A stretch of DNA of 64,000 nt from JAPPHY01 sp034423135 (GCA_034423135.1 DAOUJC010000005.1:1-64000); one strand, 5' to 3'. Positions 51,904 through 62,382 are shown, counted from the stretch's first letter. Notes: a model not told the origin generated them from the letters alone. Numbers and translations are program-made.

Positions 51904-53346
51904 CTACACCACCCACCACAGCAGCGCGCTCCGGGCCGCGTCTATCGCGTCCACCAGGGGAGCCGGGTACACGCCAATCGCTATGATGCCCACCAGCAGC
52001 AACCCCAACACGCCGCGGCTCAGCCCCGACACCGGCATCGGCGACTCGTCCTCCGGCTCCTCCATGTACATCTGCTTCATCACCATCATGTAGTAGTACA
52101 AGGATATGAGGCTGTTCGTGATCGCCAGCGCCACCAGCCACAGCAGATCGCCCTGCGCAACCGCCGTGAACAGGTAGAACTTCGTCGTGAACCCGGCGAA
52201 GAACGGCAGCCCCGCCAGCGAGAACAGCGACACCGTCAGAACCATCGCCACGTAGGGCGAGCGCTTCGCCAGCCCTGCGAAGTCCGCGATGTTCTCCTTG
52301 CCCGTCGCGTTGAAGAACACGATGATGCACAGAAACGCCGCCAGGCTGGTGACCGCGTATCCCGCCAGGTGGAATATCACCCCCGTGGCCGCCACCGGTG
52401 ATATGGCCGCCACGCCCATCAGCAGGTAGCCCACCTGTCCCACGCTGGAGTACGCCAGCATCCGCTTGATGTTCGACTGCGCCAGCGCGACCAGGTTGCC
52501 GAGCGTCATCGTCAGCGCGGCCAGCACCACCAGCACGATCTGCCAGTCGTCGAAGGCCGGCATGAACGCCTGGGTGAACAGGCGCAGTATCAGCGCGAAC
52601 GCCGCGGCCTTTGAGCCGACGGCCAGGTATGCGGTGACCGGCGTCGGCGCGCCCTCGTAGACGTCCGGCGCCCACATGTGGAACGGCACGGCCGCCACCT
52701 TGAAGCCCAGCCCGGCTATGATCAGCGCGAGGCCAACCAGCACCGCCGGGTTCAGCGGCGAGTCGGCAGCGGCCAGCGCTGCGTTGATCTCGTCGAAGCG
52801 CGTCGTGCCGAGTATTCCGTAGACCTGGCTGATGCCGTACAGCAGCAGCGCCGAGGCGAACGCGCCCAGCAGGATGTACTTCACGCCCGCCTCGCTCGGC
52901 TTGAGGCCGTGCCTCCCGTACGAGACCAGCACGTACAGGCTGAAGCTCAGCAGCTCCAGCGAGATGTAGGCCGTCAGCAGCTCGCCGGACGCGGCCATCA
53001 GCATCATGGCCAGCACGGAGAACAGCAGTATGCCGTAGTACTCGCCGGGGCGGCTCAGGTGCTGCCTCACGTACTCCACCGAGACCAGCACCACCAATAT
53101 GCCAAGCACCAGGAAGAACCCCTTGAAGAATAGCGAGAAGTCGTCGATGAGGAACAGGCCGTCGTAGAGGTTCTCGTCGCGGCCCCACAGGTACCACAGC
53201 GACAGCACGAGCACGGCGACCAGCCCGACGATGCTCAGCGCCGGCAGGTAGTTCTTCCGCTCGCGGGGCAGGAACAGGTCGACTCCTAGCACGGCGAACG
53301 CCGCCCCCGTCAGCGCAAACTCCGGCGAGAAGAGCCACCAGTTCAT
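51904..53346 (-). CDS. nuoN: NADH-quinone oxidoreductase subunit N
   Basis: 480 residues, about 14 membrane helices. It belongs to the antiporter-like subunits: GLGFKVAAVPFHMWAPDVYE carries the central Lys and His region of the proton channel, and LAQSNIKRMLAYSSVGQVGY follows. It is the last gene of the operon; the start overlaps the nuoM stop (ATGA). Confidence 0.95.
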   Translation of the reverse strand: MNWWLFSPEFALTGAAFAVLGVDLFLPRERKNYLPALSIVGLVAVLVLSLWYLWGRDENLYDGLFLIDDFSLFFKGFFLVLGILVVLVSVEYVRQHLSRPGEYYGILLFSVLAMMLMAASGELLTAYISLELLSFSLYVLVSYGRHGLKPSEAGVKYILLGAFASALLLYGISQVYGILGTTRFDEINAALAAADSPLNPAVLVGLALIIAGLGFKVAAVPFHMWAPDVYEGAPTPVTAYLAVGSKAAAFALILRLFTQAFMPAFDDWQIVLVVLAALTMTLGNLVALAQSNIKRMLAYSSVGQVGYLLMGVAAISPVAATGVIFHLAGYAVTSLAAFLCIIVFFNATGKENIADFAGLAKRSPYVAMVLTVSLFSLAGLPFFAGFTTKFYLFTAVAQGDLLWLVALAITNSLISLYYYMMVMKQMYMEEPEDESPMPVSGLSRGVLGLLLVGIIAIGVYPAPLVDAIDAARSALLWWVV

Positions 53347-54863
53347 TGCAGACCCGCCACTCGTGCCAGGATTGGGGCTACGCCGCTATCGATCATGTCT
53401 ATCCACGGCTTCGGATACAGGCCCACGACGACCAGGAAGAACACCAGCACCCCTGCCGAGAACCCCTCGACACGGGTGGCGTCTCTTAGCCGGCCGCCGT
53501 CTGGCAGAGGGTCCCATCGCGGGTCAAGCTGCCCGAAGAACACCTTGGACAGCAGCCTCAGGATGTAGACGGCGGTTATCGCCGCGCCCACGATGCCGAG
53601 CACGCCCAGGAGCGGGTAGTCCTGGAACACGCCGATGAACACCATCACCTCAGCCACGAACCCGCTCAGCCCCGGCAGCCCCAGCGACGTGAGGCCCGCC
53701 ACGGCGAAGAACGCCGCAGTCACCCCCATGCGCTTGGTTAGCCCCTCCAGCCGACCGATGTCCCGGTCGTGCGTCTGGTCGTATATCACGCCCACGAGAG
53801 CGAAGAAGAGAGCGGTCATTACGCCGTGCGAGAACATCTGGAGCACGGCGCCGCTCACTCCGATTGCGTTCAGCGTGGCGAAGCCCATGAGCACGTAGCC
53901 CATGTGGCTGACGCTGGAGTAGCCGATGACGTACTTCAGGTCCCGCTGCCCCATCGCGGAGATGGCGCCGTACACGACGTTGATCGTGCCCAGGATGATG
54001 AGCACCGGCATCCAGTCGTCGGCGCCCTGCGGCAGCAGGTCAATGCCCACGCGAATGATGCCGTATGCGCCCAGCTTCATCAGCACGCCAGCGTGCAGCA
54101 TGCTCACCGCCGTCGGCGCGGCAACGTGGCCGTCCGGCGACCACGTGTGGAAGGGCCACAGGCCCGCCAGCACGCCGAACCCGATCATGAACAGCGGGAA
54201 GAAGATGCGCTGGAACTCGGGCGAGAAGGACACCTCTCGCAGCTCCACCAGAGAGAAGCTGCCGATGCCGCCGTCCACGTACACGGCCATCAGCGCCACC
54301 CACACCAGGATGCTGCCCGCAACCAGGTACAGCATCAGCTTCATCGCCCCGTACTCCTTGGGACGCAGGAAGCTGCCGAAATCGCTGCTGCTGCCCCACA
54401 CGCCGATGAGCAGGTACATCGGCATCACGGCCAGCTCGTAGAAGAAGAAGAAGAAGAACAGGTCCAGCGTGACGAACACACCGTAGACGCCCGCCACGAG
54501 CAGGAAGAACAGGACGAAGAACTCCTTGGCGCGGTCCTGGATGTTCCACGAGATGAGCACGCCGGTGAGTCCAACAATGCCCGTGAGCAGGAGCATGGGC
54601 ACGGATATGCCGTCCACGCCCAGCGAGAAGGTGATGCCCAGCGAGTCCAGCCACGCAATCTCCTGCGTCAGCTGAAAGTCGCCCGCCTTGTGGTCGTAGA
54701 CCAGGAACACGTAGACCGTGAGCGCCATGAGCACCGCGGCCACGGCGGCGGAGGTCATGCGAATGTGCTGCAGCCTGTCTTTGGGCAGGAAGGCCAGCAC
54801 GACGCCCCAGACGAATGGGACGCCCACAAGCGCCATCAGCACGTATGAGTCCAGCGTTTCCAC
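53343..54863 (-). CDS. nuoM: NADH-quinone oxidoreductase subunit M
   Basis: 506 residues, antiporter-like with about 14 helices. It has the family signatures LWPFHTWSPDGHVAAPTAVS and GQRDLKYVIGYSSVSHMGYV. A (GAA)n tract on the plus strand near 54437-54457 encodes six Phe in LDLFFFFFFYELAVMPMYL; being a triplet repeat it would change only Phe number. Start is GTG. Confidence 0.95.
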   Translation of the reverse strand: METLDSYVLMALVGVPFVWGVVLAFLPKDRLQHIRMTSAAVAAVLMALTVYVFLVYDHKAGDFQLTQEIAWLDSLGITFSLGVDGISVPMLLLTGIVGLTGVLISWNIQDRAKEFFVLFFLLVAGVYGVFVTLDLFFFFFFYELAVMPMYLLIGVWGSSSDFGSFLRPKEYGAMKLMLYLVAGSILVWVALMAVYVDGGIGSFSLVELREVSFSPEFQRIFFPLFMIGFGVLAGLWPFHTWSPDGHVAAPTAVSMLHAGVLMKLGAYGIIRVGIDLLPQGADDWMPVLIILGTINVVYGAISAMGQRDLKYVIGYSSVSHMGYVLMGFATLNAIGVSGAVLQMFSHGVMTALFFALVGVIYDQTHDRDIGRLEGLTKRMGVTAAFFAVAGLTSLGLPGLSGFVAEVMVFIGVFQDYPLLGVLGIVGAAITAVYILRLLSKVFFGQLDPRWDPLPDGGRLRDATRVEGFSAGVLVFFLVVVGLYPKPWIDMIDSGVAPILARVAGLQ

Positions 54864-54909
54864 TTCAGCCTGCTATTCCCGCACTCTCGATTCGATTCGC
54901 CTCACTGCG

Positions 54910-56904
54910 TCACAATCTCGGCAGCGCCAGCCACCATATCAGCACGACGACCACAGTCCCAACCGCCATGCCGAGAGCGTAGTTATACACCTTGCCGGTC
55001 TCCAGCAGCCTCAGCACCCATCCGGAGAGCACCACCGAGCGACCTGTGCCGTTCACGCCAGTGTCGTTCACGACGACGCGGTCGAACAGGGCCATGAAGT
55101 TGCCGAAAGCCAGCGCCACACGGTCGATGACCCACTGGTACAGCTCGTCGATGTAGAACTTGTTAAAGACCAGCGTGTGCAGGCCGGAGAACTGCTCCTG
55201 GAGCCTGGCCGGTATCGGATACCTGGCGTACGCTGGCTCATCCTGCTGACCGGACGCCCGCTGACGCCTCCGCACCTCCTCCGCCGACTCGACGCCGCGC
55301 CCGTACAGATACCACCCAAGGCCGAATCCGGCCGCGGCCAGCAGCACGGACAGCCCCATGACCAGCACGTTCACCTTGTAGGGATGCGGCTTATCGTGGA
55401 ACAGCCACGCGCCCAAGCCGTCGAAGCCCGGCCACCAGCCGCCCACGGCCAGCAGGCCGGAGCCAAGCGCCAATACGGCCAGAATCGCGAGAGGCGCCGT
55501 CATCACGGAAGGAGACTCGTGCGCGTGCTCGTTCTCAGATTTCAGGTCGCCCAGCACCACCACGAACAGCAGCCGCGCCATGTACAGCGCGCTCAGGAAA
55601 GCCGCCAGCAGGAGCAGCGCGAAGAACACCGGCCCGCGGCCGTCCAGCACGGAAAGCAGCACCTCGTCCTTGCTGAAGAACCCACCCATGAGCGGGATGC
55701 CTCCCAGCGAAAGAACCCCGATGGCGAAGGTTATGGACGTGACGGGCATGACCTTCCACAAGCCGCCCATCTGCCGAATGTCCCTTGCGCCCTCCGGCCG
55801 GTCGTGGTCTTCCGTGCCGTGCGATATGCTGCCGGCGCCCAGGAACAACAGCGCCTTGGCGAAGGCGTGCGCCACCATGTGAAGCAACGCCGCCGTGAAC
55901 CCGAACGAGCCGAGCGCCAGCATCATCAGGCCAAGGTGGCTAACCGTGGAGTACGCAAGCACGCGCTTGAGGTCGGTCATCACCAGTGCCATCAGCGCCG
56001 TGACCAGAGCCGTGACCAGGCCGATCACGGCGACCGCCAGCATGGCCGTGTCGGACGTGACGAATATCGGGTACAGGCGCGCCACAAGGAACACGCCCGC
56101 GACCACCATCGTCGCTGCGTGGATCAGGGCGCTGACCGGCGTGGGGCCTTCCATCGCGTCCGGCAGCCAGACGTGCAGCGGGAACTGCGCCGACTTGCCC
56201 ATCGCGCCCAGGAAAATGAGCAGCGCCGCGACCGTCAACGTCCCGGAGTCAATACCGCCCTGCTCCACAACGTGGAAGATGGCGGATATGTCGAACGTGC
56301 CGGTCTCCTTGAACAGCATCAGGATGCCTATCAGCAGGCCCACGTCGCCAATGCGCGTGGTCACAAACGCCTTCTTGGCCGCCTCCGCCGCAGACCGCCT
56401 CTCGTACCAGAAGCCTATCAGCAGGTAGGAGCAAACGCCCACCAGCTCCCACGCTATGTAGACCAGCAGCAGGTTGTCGGCCAGCGAGAGCGCCAGCATG
56501 GCCGCCGCGAACAGCGAGTGGACTGCGAAGTACCAGCCGATGTCTCCCGGCATGTGCCTCATGTAGCCCAGCGAGTAGATCTGCACCATCAGCGCCACGA
56601 ATGTCACGAGGCCCAGCATCACCACCGACAGCTCGTCGATGATCATGCCTACGGCGAACGTGCTCTCGCCTACACTGAACCACTCCTCGGTGAACACGCC
56701 ACCGCCGGACGCGAGGAACTCGGTCAGCACGTACCAGAACAGGCCGAATGAGCCGAGGATGGCCAGAATAGACAGGAACACGCCGCGCCACGGCAGGAAG
56801 CGCCCCAGTACCACAATGCCGAGAAATGCGGCTACGCATGCGGCCGGCGCAAGCCACGCAAGCTCCACCCCTGAGGTCGTAGTCGTTCCTGCCTGAAATA
56901 GCAT
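54910..56904 (-). CDS. nuoL: NADH-quinone oxidoreductase subunit L
   Basis: 664 residues with about 16 helices. The antiporter core shows SAQFPLHVWLPDAMEGPTPV, LIHAATMVVAGVFLVARLYP and LAYSTVSHLGLMMLALGSFG. The C-terminal extension of about 150 residues holds the lateral helix and last membrane segment, as normal for NuoL. It follows nuoK by 14 bases. Confidence 0.95.
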   Translation of the reverse strand: MLFQAGTTTTSGVELAWLAPAACVAAFLGIVVLGRFLPWRGVFLSILAILGSFGLFWYVLTEFLASGGGVFTEEWFSVGESTFAVGMIIDELSVVMLGLVTFVALMVQIYSLGYMRHMPGDIGWYFAVHSLFAAAMLALSLADNLLLVYIAWELVGVCSYLLIGFWYERRSAAEAAKKAFVTTRIGDVGLLIGILMLFKETGTFDISAIFHVVEQGGIDSGTLTVAALLIFLGAMGKSAQFPLHVWLPDAMEGPTPVSALIHAATMVVAGVFLVARLYPIFVTSDTAMLAVAVIGLVTALVTALMALVMTDLKRVLAYSTVSHLGLMMLALGSFGFTAALLHMVAHAFAKALLFLGAGSISHGTEDHDRPEGARDIRQMGGLWKVMPVTSITFAIGVLSLGGIPLMGGFFSKDEVLLSVLDGRGPVFFALLLLAAFLSALYMARLLFVVVLGDLKSENEHAHESPSVMTAPLAILAVLALGSGLLAVGGWWPGFDGLGAWLFHDKPHPYKVNVLVMGLSVLLAAAGFGLGWYLYGRGVESAEEVRRRQRASGQQDEPAYARYPIPARLQEQFSGLHTLVFNKFYIDELYQWVIDRVALAFGNFMALFDRVVVNDTGVNGTGRSVVLSGWVLRLLETGKVYNYALGMAVGTVVVVLIWWLALPRL

Positions 56905-56918
56905 CGTCTAGCGGATGG

Positions 56919-57224
56919 CTACCCCTTCATTAGGTCCACTTCATCCAGGTCCACGGAACCGCGGTCACGGAACAGTCGCAGGATGATGGCCATCGCCAGG
57001 CCAACCTCCGCGGCCGCCACCGTAATCACGAATATCGCTATGATCTGCCCGGTCGAGTCCGCCGGCGTCGCGTACGCCGCATAAGCTATCAGGTTCACGT
57101 TGACCGCGTTCAGCATCAGCTCTAGCGCCAGCAGTATGAGCACCGCGCTGCGGCGCGCGAGCACCCCGTACACCCCTATCGAGAAGAGCGCCGCGCCGAG
57201 AAGCTGGAAGTGGAGAAGTGTCAC
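56919..57224 (-). CDS. nuoK: NADH-quinone oxidoreductase subunit K
   Basis: 101 residues with three membrane helices. The two Glu of the proton path are in ILLALELMLNAVNVNL and VAAAEVGLAMAIIL. GTG start overlapping the nuoJ stop (GTGA). Confidence 0.95.
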   Translation of the reverse strand: MTLLHFQLLGAALFSIGVYGVLARRSAVLILLALELMLNAVNVNLIAYAAYATPADSTGQIIAIFVITVAAAEVGLAMAIILRLFRDRGSVDLDEVDLMKG

Positions 57225-57721
57225 TCTTCCTCCCCCTCCTCACGCTCCCGCGCAATCACGATGGCGCCGATGAGCGCCACCAGCAGCACGAGTGAAGCCA
57301 CCTCGAACGGCACGGCCCACTGCGCGAACAGGCTGTCGCCCAGCCTGCTGAAGCTCACGCTGCGCCTCACCGTCTCGTCCGGCGCGCCGTTGATCAGCGC
57401 AAGCGCTAGCAGCGCAAACACGCCGAGGGACGTCAGCAGCGCCAGCGGCCACTGCGGGTTGTCGCGCATGGCCCGGAACTCCTGGACGCGGGTGAGCATT
57501 ATGACGAACAGGATGACTATGGTAATCGCCCCGCCGTAGATGAGCACCTGAACCAGCGCGAGGAACTCAGCCAGCAGCATCAGGTACAGCCCGGCCACGG
57601 CCACCAGCGAGACCAACAGGAGAAACGCTGCGTACACCACGTTCCGCGAGACCACCACGCCGATTGCGCCGGCAAGGCACACCGCGCTCAGCAGGTAGAA
57701 AACCGCGAGGGACAGGCTCAA
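57221..57721 (-). CDS. nuoJ: NADH-quinone oxidoreductase subunit J
   Basis: 166 residues from a TTG at 57721, which overlaps the nuoI stop (TTGA) and has a GGAGGCGGAGAG site. Five helices are seen; LVQVLIYGGAITIVILFVIM is the conserved third helix. The open frame upstream is the out-of-frame end of nuoI. Confidence 0.93.
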   Translation of the reverse strand: MSLSLAVFYLLSAVCLAGAIGVVVSRNVVYAAFLLLVSLVAVAGLYLMLLAEFLALVQVLIYGGAITIVILFVIMLTRVQEFRAMRDNPQWPLALLTSLGVFALLALALINGAPDETVRRSVSFSRLGDSLFAQWAVPFEVASLVLLVALIGAIVIAREREEGEEE

Positions 57722-58218
57722 CTCTCCGCCTCCACCTTTTCCTCCTCCTCTTCCTTCTCCTTGGAGGGCCTCCATCCAGTCTCCTGCTGGTAGGCCCAGC
57801 CCATCTCCAGCAGCCTGCCGAGGTCGCTGCGATTGTCGTTGCGAGCGTACTTGCTCAGCTCGTGCTCGTGGCTCATCTCAATGGCGTCGAAGTTGCAGAC
57901 GTCCACGCAGATGCCACACACGATGCACCGGCCCAGGTTGATCTCGAAGCTGTCCACGATCTTGCGGCGGGAGCTCTTCCCCTCCGCGTGCAGTGGGTTG
58001 TCCTTCATCACTGCGGTCATGCACTGCGTCGGGCAGTACCGCACGCACACCATGCAGCCGGTGCAGTACGGCTCCTCCACCTTCTGGTCCCACATGAGGA
58101 CGGGGAAGCCCATGTAGCGGTCCTCAATGGGCTTGTGCTCGTTGGGGTACTGGTAGGTTACGGGCTTTCTGATCATGGTCGCAAATGTGACCAGGAGGCC
58201 CTTGAGATTACCCAGCAT
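57718..58218 (-). CDS. nuoI: NADH-quinone oxidoreductase subunit I
   Basis: 166 residues, a 2[4Fe-4S] ferredoxin-like subunit. Cluster ligands are CTGCMVCVRYCPTQC and CIVCGICVDVCNFDAIEM. An acidic/basic C-terminal tail (EKEEEEEKVEAES) is present. It carries electrons between the peripheral clusters and NuoB. It overlaps nuoH by 11 bases. Confidence 0.95.
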   Translation of the reverse strand: MLGNLKGLLVTFATMIRKPVTYQYPNEHKPIEDRYMGFPVLMWDQKVEEPYCTGCMVCVRYCPTQCMTAVMKDNPLHAEGKSSRRKIVDSFEINLGRCIVCGICVDVCNFDAIEMSHEHELSKYARNDNRSDLGRLLEMGWAYQQETGWRPSKEKEEEEEKVEAES

Positions 58219-59323
58219 GGCCTGCCTCCGACGTTGGATTGTAGATTCGCACCGTGTATTCGGGCTTGGGAGCCGTGCGCATGGCCTTGCTCAGCCCCCA
58301 GACCGCCGCCGCCAGGATGGCCACGGACAGAAGGCTCAGCACCCACGCCGGCCAGCCGTAGAAGAGGTATGCGCCCGTTATCAGAATGTTCAGGAACGCC
58401 AGCGGCACCAGCACCTTCCACCCCAGCGACATCAGCTGATCGATGCGCAGCCTGGGGTACGTGCCGCGTATCCAGAATATGACCAGTATCACCAGGTAGG
58501 TCTTGGCCAGGAACACGGCGAGGCTGATGATTGGCACGTCGCCCGGCAGCCCCGGGAACAGCCAGCCGCCGAAGAAGAGCAGCACCGTGAGGGCGGCGAT
58601 GGCAAAGGTGTTGATGTACTCGGCCAGGAAGAAGACCGACCAGTGGGCGCCGCTGTACTCCACGAACGGCCCTCCCACGACCTCCGACTCCGCCGGATGG
58701 ATGTCGAACGGGGTGCGCCCAAGCTCCGCCAATCCCGCGATGAAGAATATGACCAGTCCCAGCGGCTGTATCAGCGCGTAGACCAGCACGTCCTGCTCGT
58801 TCACCACGCGGACCAGGTTCATCGACTGCGCCAGCATGGCCACGCCCAGCACGGCCAGTATGAGCGGTATCTCGTAGCTCACCAGCTGCGCGGCGGCCCG
58901 GAAACCGCCCAGGACGGCGTACTTGTTGGAGGACGCCCATCCGGCGGCCACCAGTCCCACGATCGACAGCACGGAAAAGGCGATGATGTAGAACAAGCCC
59001 AGGTCCAGGTTCCGTATCACAAGGTCTCGCGTAACGGGAATCGTGACCCATATCATGAATATGGGCACGAACACCACCAGCGGCGACACCCAGTACACAA
59101 CCCTGTCGACCCACGACGACAGCAGGTCCTCCTTCGCCATGAGCTTGATGGCGTCCGCAACGGGCTGCAGCAGCCCGAACGGGCCGACGCGCATGGGGCC
59201 CATTCGCATCTGTATGCGGCCAAGGAACTTGCGCTCCACCCACACCAGCGAGAGCACCACCACGGACAGCGCCGTCAGCAGCACAAAGGAAGCGGTGACA
59301 AGCAGCGCGGTGTCAAGCAGCAT
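58208..59323 (-). CDS. nuoH: NADH-quinone oxidoreductase subunit H
   Basis: 371 residues, eight helices. Conserved parts are VWVERKFLGRIQMRMGPMRV and PLGLVIFFIAGLAELGRTPF then DIHPAESEVVGGPFVEYSG, which form part of the quinone cavity. The start overlaps the nuoD stop by one base (TAATG). Confidence 0.95.
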   Translation of the reverse strand: MLLDTALLVTASFVLLTALSVVVLSLVWVERKFLGRIQMRMGPMRVGPFGLLQPVADAIKLMAKEDLLSSWVDRVVYWVSPLVVFVPIFMIWVTIPVTRDLVIRNLDLGLFYIIAFSVLSIVGLVAAGWASSNKYAVLGGFRAAAQLVSYEIPLILAVLGVAMLAQSMNLVRVVNEQDVLVYALIQPLGLVIFFIAGLAELGRTPFDIHPAESEVVGGPFVEYSGAHWSVFFLAEYINTFAIAALTVLLFFGGWLFPGLPGDVPIISLAVFLAKTYLVILVIFWIRGTYPRLRIDQLMSLGWKVLVPLAFLNILITGAYLFYGWPAWVLSLLSVAILAAAVWGLSKAMRTAPKPEYTVRIYNPTSEAGHAG

Positions 59324-60447
59324 TACCGGTCCACCTCTCCGAGCACGATGTCCAGCGACCCCAAGATGACCACAGCATCCGCAACATACGTGTTCAGCAG
59401 AAGCTCCCTGATGGCCATCAGGTTGCAGAACGACGGCGGGCGTACCTTCACGCGGTACGGCCTGTCAGCGCCGTTGCTCACCAGGTACACGCCGATCTCG
59501 CCGCGGGGGTTCTCGCCGCGCACGTAAACCTCGCCCTGCGGCGGGCGCAGAACGAGCCGCGTCGGCGTGATGGTCGGACCGTCCGGCATCTGGCCAAGCG
59601 CCTGCTCGATAATGCCGAGCGACTGCCTCATCTCCTCAACGCGCACGTAGAAACGGTCCCAGGAGTCGCCCTTCTCACCAATGGGAATGCCGAAGTCGAA
59701 CCGGTCGTAGATGGAGTATGGGGCGTCCTTGCGCACGTCCATGGGCACGCCGGAGGCCCGCAGAGTGGGGCCGCTTGCGCCGTAGCTTATGGCCTTCTTG
59801 GCGTCAATGACGCCGATGCCCTTGGTGCGGGCCAGGAATATCTCGCTGAAGCTCAGGAGCCTGTCCGCCTCGTCAATGCCCTGGCGAATCTCACCAATCA
59901 GGCCGGTCATGCGCTGGCGAAAGTCGTCCGGCACATCGTTCTTGACGCCGCCGATGCGAATGTAGTTGTGCATCATGCGCGCGCCCGTCACCGCCTCGAA
60001 CATCGACTGAATCTTCTCGCGGTCGCGGAAGGCGTACATGATGGGCGTCATGGCCCCGGCGTCGATGCCGAATGTGCCGAAGAAGAGCAGGTGGCTGGCA
60101 ACCCTGTTTAGCTCACACAGGATGACGCGAATGTACTCGGCGCGCTCCGGCACCTCCAGCCCCATCAACTTCTCGACGGCGCGGCAGAAGACCATCTCAT
60201 TGTTCAGGTTGCTGATGTAGTCCAGCCTGTCGAAGAGCGTGACGATCTGGGCGTAGATCTCGCCCTCGCACAGCTTCTCCGAGCCGCGGTGCAGGTAACC
60301 GATGTGAGGCTCCACGTCCACCACGCGCTCGCCGTCCACCATCAGCACCATGCGGAACACGCCGTGAGTGCTGGGGTGCTGCGGCCCCATGTTGACCAGC
60401 ATCTGGACGGTGTCCAGCTGGCCTTCCGACTGGCTCTCCACGCTCAC
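59323..60447 (-). CDS. nuoD: NADH-quinone oxidoreductase subunit D
   Basis: 374 residues from a GTG at 60447, three bases after the nuoC stop and with GGAG nine bases away. NMGPQHPSTHGVFRMVLMVD opens it, followed by RVASHLLFFGTFGIDAGAMT, and it ends SLDIVLGEVDR. It is the 49-kDa homologue that binds quinone with NuoB. Separate nuoC and nuoD genes are present, not a fusion. Confidence 0.95.
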   Translation of the reverse strand: MSVESQSEGQLDTVQMLVNMGPQHPSTHGVFRMVLMVDGERVVDVEPHIGYLHRGSEKLCEGEIYAQIVTLFDRLDYISNLNNEMVFCRAVEKLMGLEVPERAEYIRVILCELNRVASHLLFFGTFGIDAGAMTPIMYAFRDREKIQSMFEAVTGARMMHNYIRIGGVKNDVPDDFRQRMTGLIGEIRQGIDEADRLLSFSEIFLARTKGIGVIDAKKAISYGASGPTLRASGVPMDVRKDAPYSIYDRFDFGIPIGEKGDSWDRFYVRVEEMRQSLGIIEQALGQMPDGPTITPTRLVLRPPQGEVYVRGENPRGEIGVYLVSNGADRPYRVKVRPPSFCNLMAIRELLLNTYVADAVVILGSLDIVLGEVDR

Positions 60448-60449
60448 GT

Positions 60450-60948
60450 CTACCACTCCGTGTACTCCGGCATCTCGAAGTTCTTGCGACCGGGGTACCC
60501 CTCGAAGCCCTCGTACAGCAGCAGCGGCGCAAGGTTGGGGTGCCCCTCGAAGGTCACGCCGAACAGGTCGTGGCCCTCCCTCTCGTACCAGTCGGCGCCG
60601 AGCCACACAGAGGTCACCGTGGGCACAACGGGGTCGTCCGGCGAGACGTTGGTCTTGAGCACCATCATGTGCTTCATGGAGGTGCTGTAGAGGTGGTAGA
60701 CCACCTGCAGGTGCTCCTCGTAGTCGACCACGCACAGGCAGGTCAGGTAGTCCATCTGGAGCTCCGGCGAGTCCCTGAGCGTGAGGCAGGCGTCCGCGAC
60801 GTCGGCGGGGCTCACGGTGGCAGTCACAAGGTCGACTGCGGCGCCCAATTCGGGGTTGAACCGCGCCAGGACCTCCGGGAGCAGTCGTTCCAGGGCCAGC
60901 CCTTTCTCGTCCAGGGAAACGGCGGCCTGGGGGGTAGTGTGCCCGGGT

Positions 60949-60965
<17 letters not shown>
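60450..60965 (-). CDS. nuoC: NADH-quinone oxidoreductase subunit C
   Basis: 171 residues from GTG 60965, overlapping the nuoB end by 17 bases. The 30-kDa signature is present: VWLGADWYEREGHDLFGVTF and EGHPNLAPLLLYEGFEGYP, ending PEYTEW. It is a structural peripheral-arm subunit. Confidence 0.93.
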
Positions 60966-61460
<495 letters not shown>

Positions 61461-61470
<10 letters not shown>

Positions 61471-61832
61471 TGGAGCACCCCCTTCTTCCAGCTGTAGACG
61501 ATCCCGAAGAAGAGAATTGCGATGAACAGGAGCATCTCGTAGAACACGGCGTCGATGCTGGTGAGGAACACCACGGCCCACGGGAAGAGGAACACGGCCT
61601 CGACGTCGAAGATGAGGAACAGGATGGCGAATATGTAGTAGCGCATGTGGAGCTGCGACCAGGAGTAGGGTGCGGGCGGGATGCCGCACTCGTAGGGCAT
61701 GTCCTTGAGGGGGGTGCGCTTCTTGGGCGAGAGGATGAAGGAGGCGCCGAACATGATCGCCATGCCCACAAACCCCACGATCCCTGCTATCACCACGGCG
61801 GTGTAGTTGAGGGCAAAGCCTTCAGGGGCCAA
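61461..61832 (-). CDS. nuoA: NADH-quinone oxidoreductase subunit A
   Basis: 123 residues from a TTG with GGAGGAC upstream. Three helices are present and the signature DMPYECGIPPAPYSWSQLHM and FLIFDVEAVFLFPWAV is clear. It is the first gene of the 11-gene operon; a promoter and a leader hairpin precede it. Confidence 0.94.
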
Positions 61833-61846
61833 TTGGTCCTCCAGAC

Positions 61847-61869
61847 CGGCGGCCTGCGTTCGGCCGCCG
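61847..61869 (-). promoter_or_regulatory. Hairpin in the nuo leader
   Basis: CGGCGGCC (61847-61854) and GGCCGCCG (61862-61869) are perfect 8-base inverted repeats around a 7-base loop, placed between the predicted start of the nuo transcript and the nuoA ribosome site. There is no T-run behind it, so it is more likely an mRNA stability or regulatory hairpin than a terminator. Confidence 0.45.
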
Positions 61870-61893
61870 TTACGGGGCTTGCAGACTGGGCTA

Positions 61894-61922
61894 AGGATAT
61901 ATCACCGAATAGGGACTGTCAA
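61894..61922 (-). promoter_or_regulatory. nuo operon promoter
   Basis: On the minus strand a perfect TTGACA (plus 61917-61922), a 17-base spacer and TATCCT (plus 61894-61899). The transcript would start near 61887, about 55 bases before nuoA. Confidence 0.6.
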
Positions 61923-62031
61923 TTGAAGCATCCACCGCCGCCCTGGCCGCTCGTGATGAGCGATTCGAAGGGTGTAACCAATCTAGGGACGGAGACGCTC
62001 CGGAGAGACGACAGCAGCTGGGAGAACGTCG

Positions 62032-62253
62032 TCACGCAGTTACCTCAAGACGTTGCGGATCATCCACCGGAACAGGACGACCGCTCGCCTTGAGGTATTG
62101 CACCGCAACCTGCGCCGCGTCGCGTAATTCCTCAATGGCTTCTTCCTTGGTGTCGCCGAATGCCGTGCACCAGGGAATCGCAAGTAGCCATGCGCTCCAT
62201 CGCCCATCCTCCTCCTCTTCCACGCCGATTGTGAAGCTATATGTGTCTTCCAT
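62032..62253 (-). CDS. Orphan HicB-family protein
   Basis: 73 residues with the single HicB domain: YSFTIGVEEEEDGRWSAWLL, AIPWCTAFGDTKEEAIEELR and a helix ending AVQYLKASGRPVP. No hicA gene lies on either side, so it is a solitary HicB, perhaps acting in trans or a remnant. Confidence 0.75.
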   Translation of the reverse strand: MEDTYSFTIGVEEEEDGRWSAWLLAIPWCTAFGDTKEEAIEELRDAAQVAVQYLKASGRPVPVDDPQRLEVTA

Positions 62254-62382
62254 GCCAACCCCCTGTGCGAGTTAGGGTGCAGATCTGCCTTTGGTCAATG
62301 CAATGCGCCAACATTCTATACCGGCAGTCAAACCATGCACAGATGCGCCGAGGTGCTATCCGACCACGTCCACGCGACCTTG

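Noticed and set aside
54437..54457. (GAA)n tract in nuoM as a phase-variation switch
   Set aside because: It is a triplet repeat, so slippage would only add or remove Phe codons and would not shift the frame.
54718..56751. 677-codon plus-strand frame opposite nuoL and nuoM
   Set aside because: It is rich in His, Arg and Gln as expected for the reverse strand of membrane-protein genes; nuoL and nuoM on the other strand are certain.
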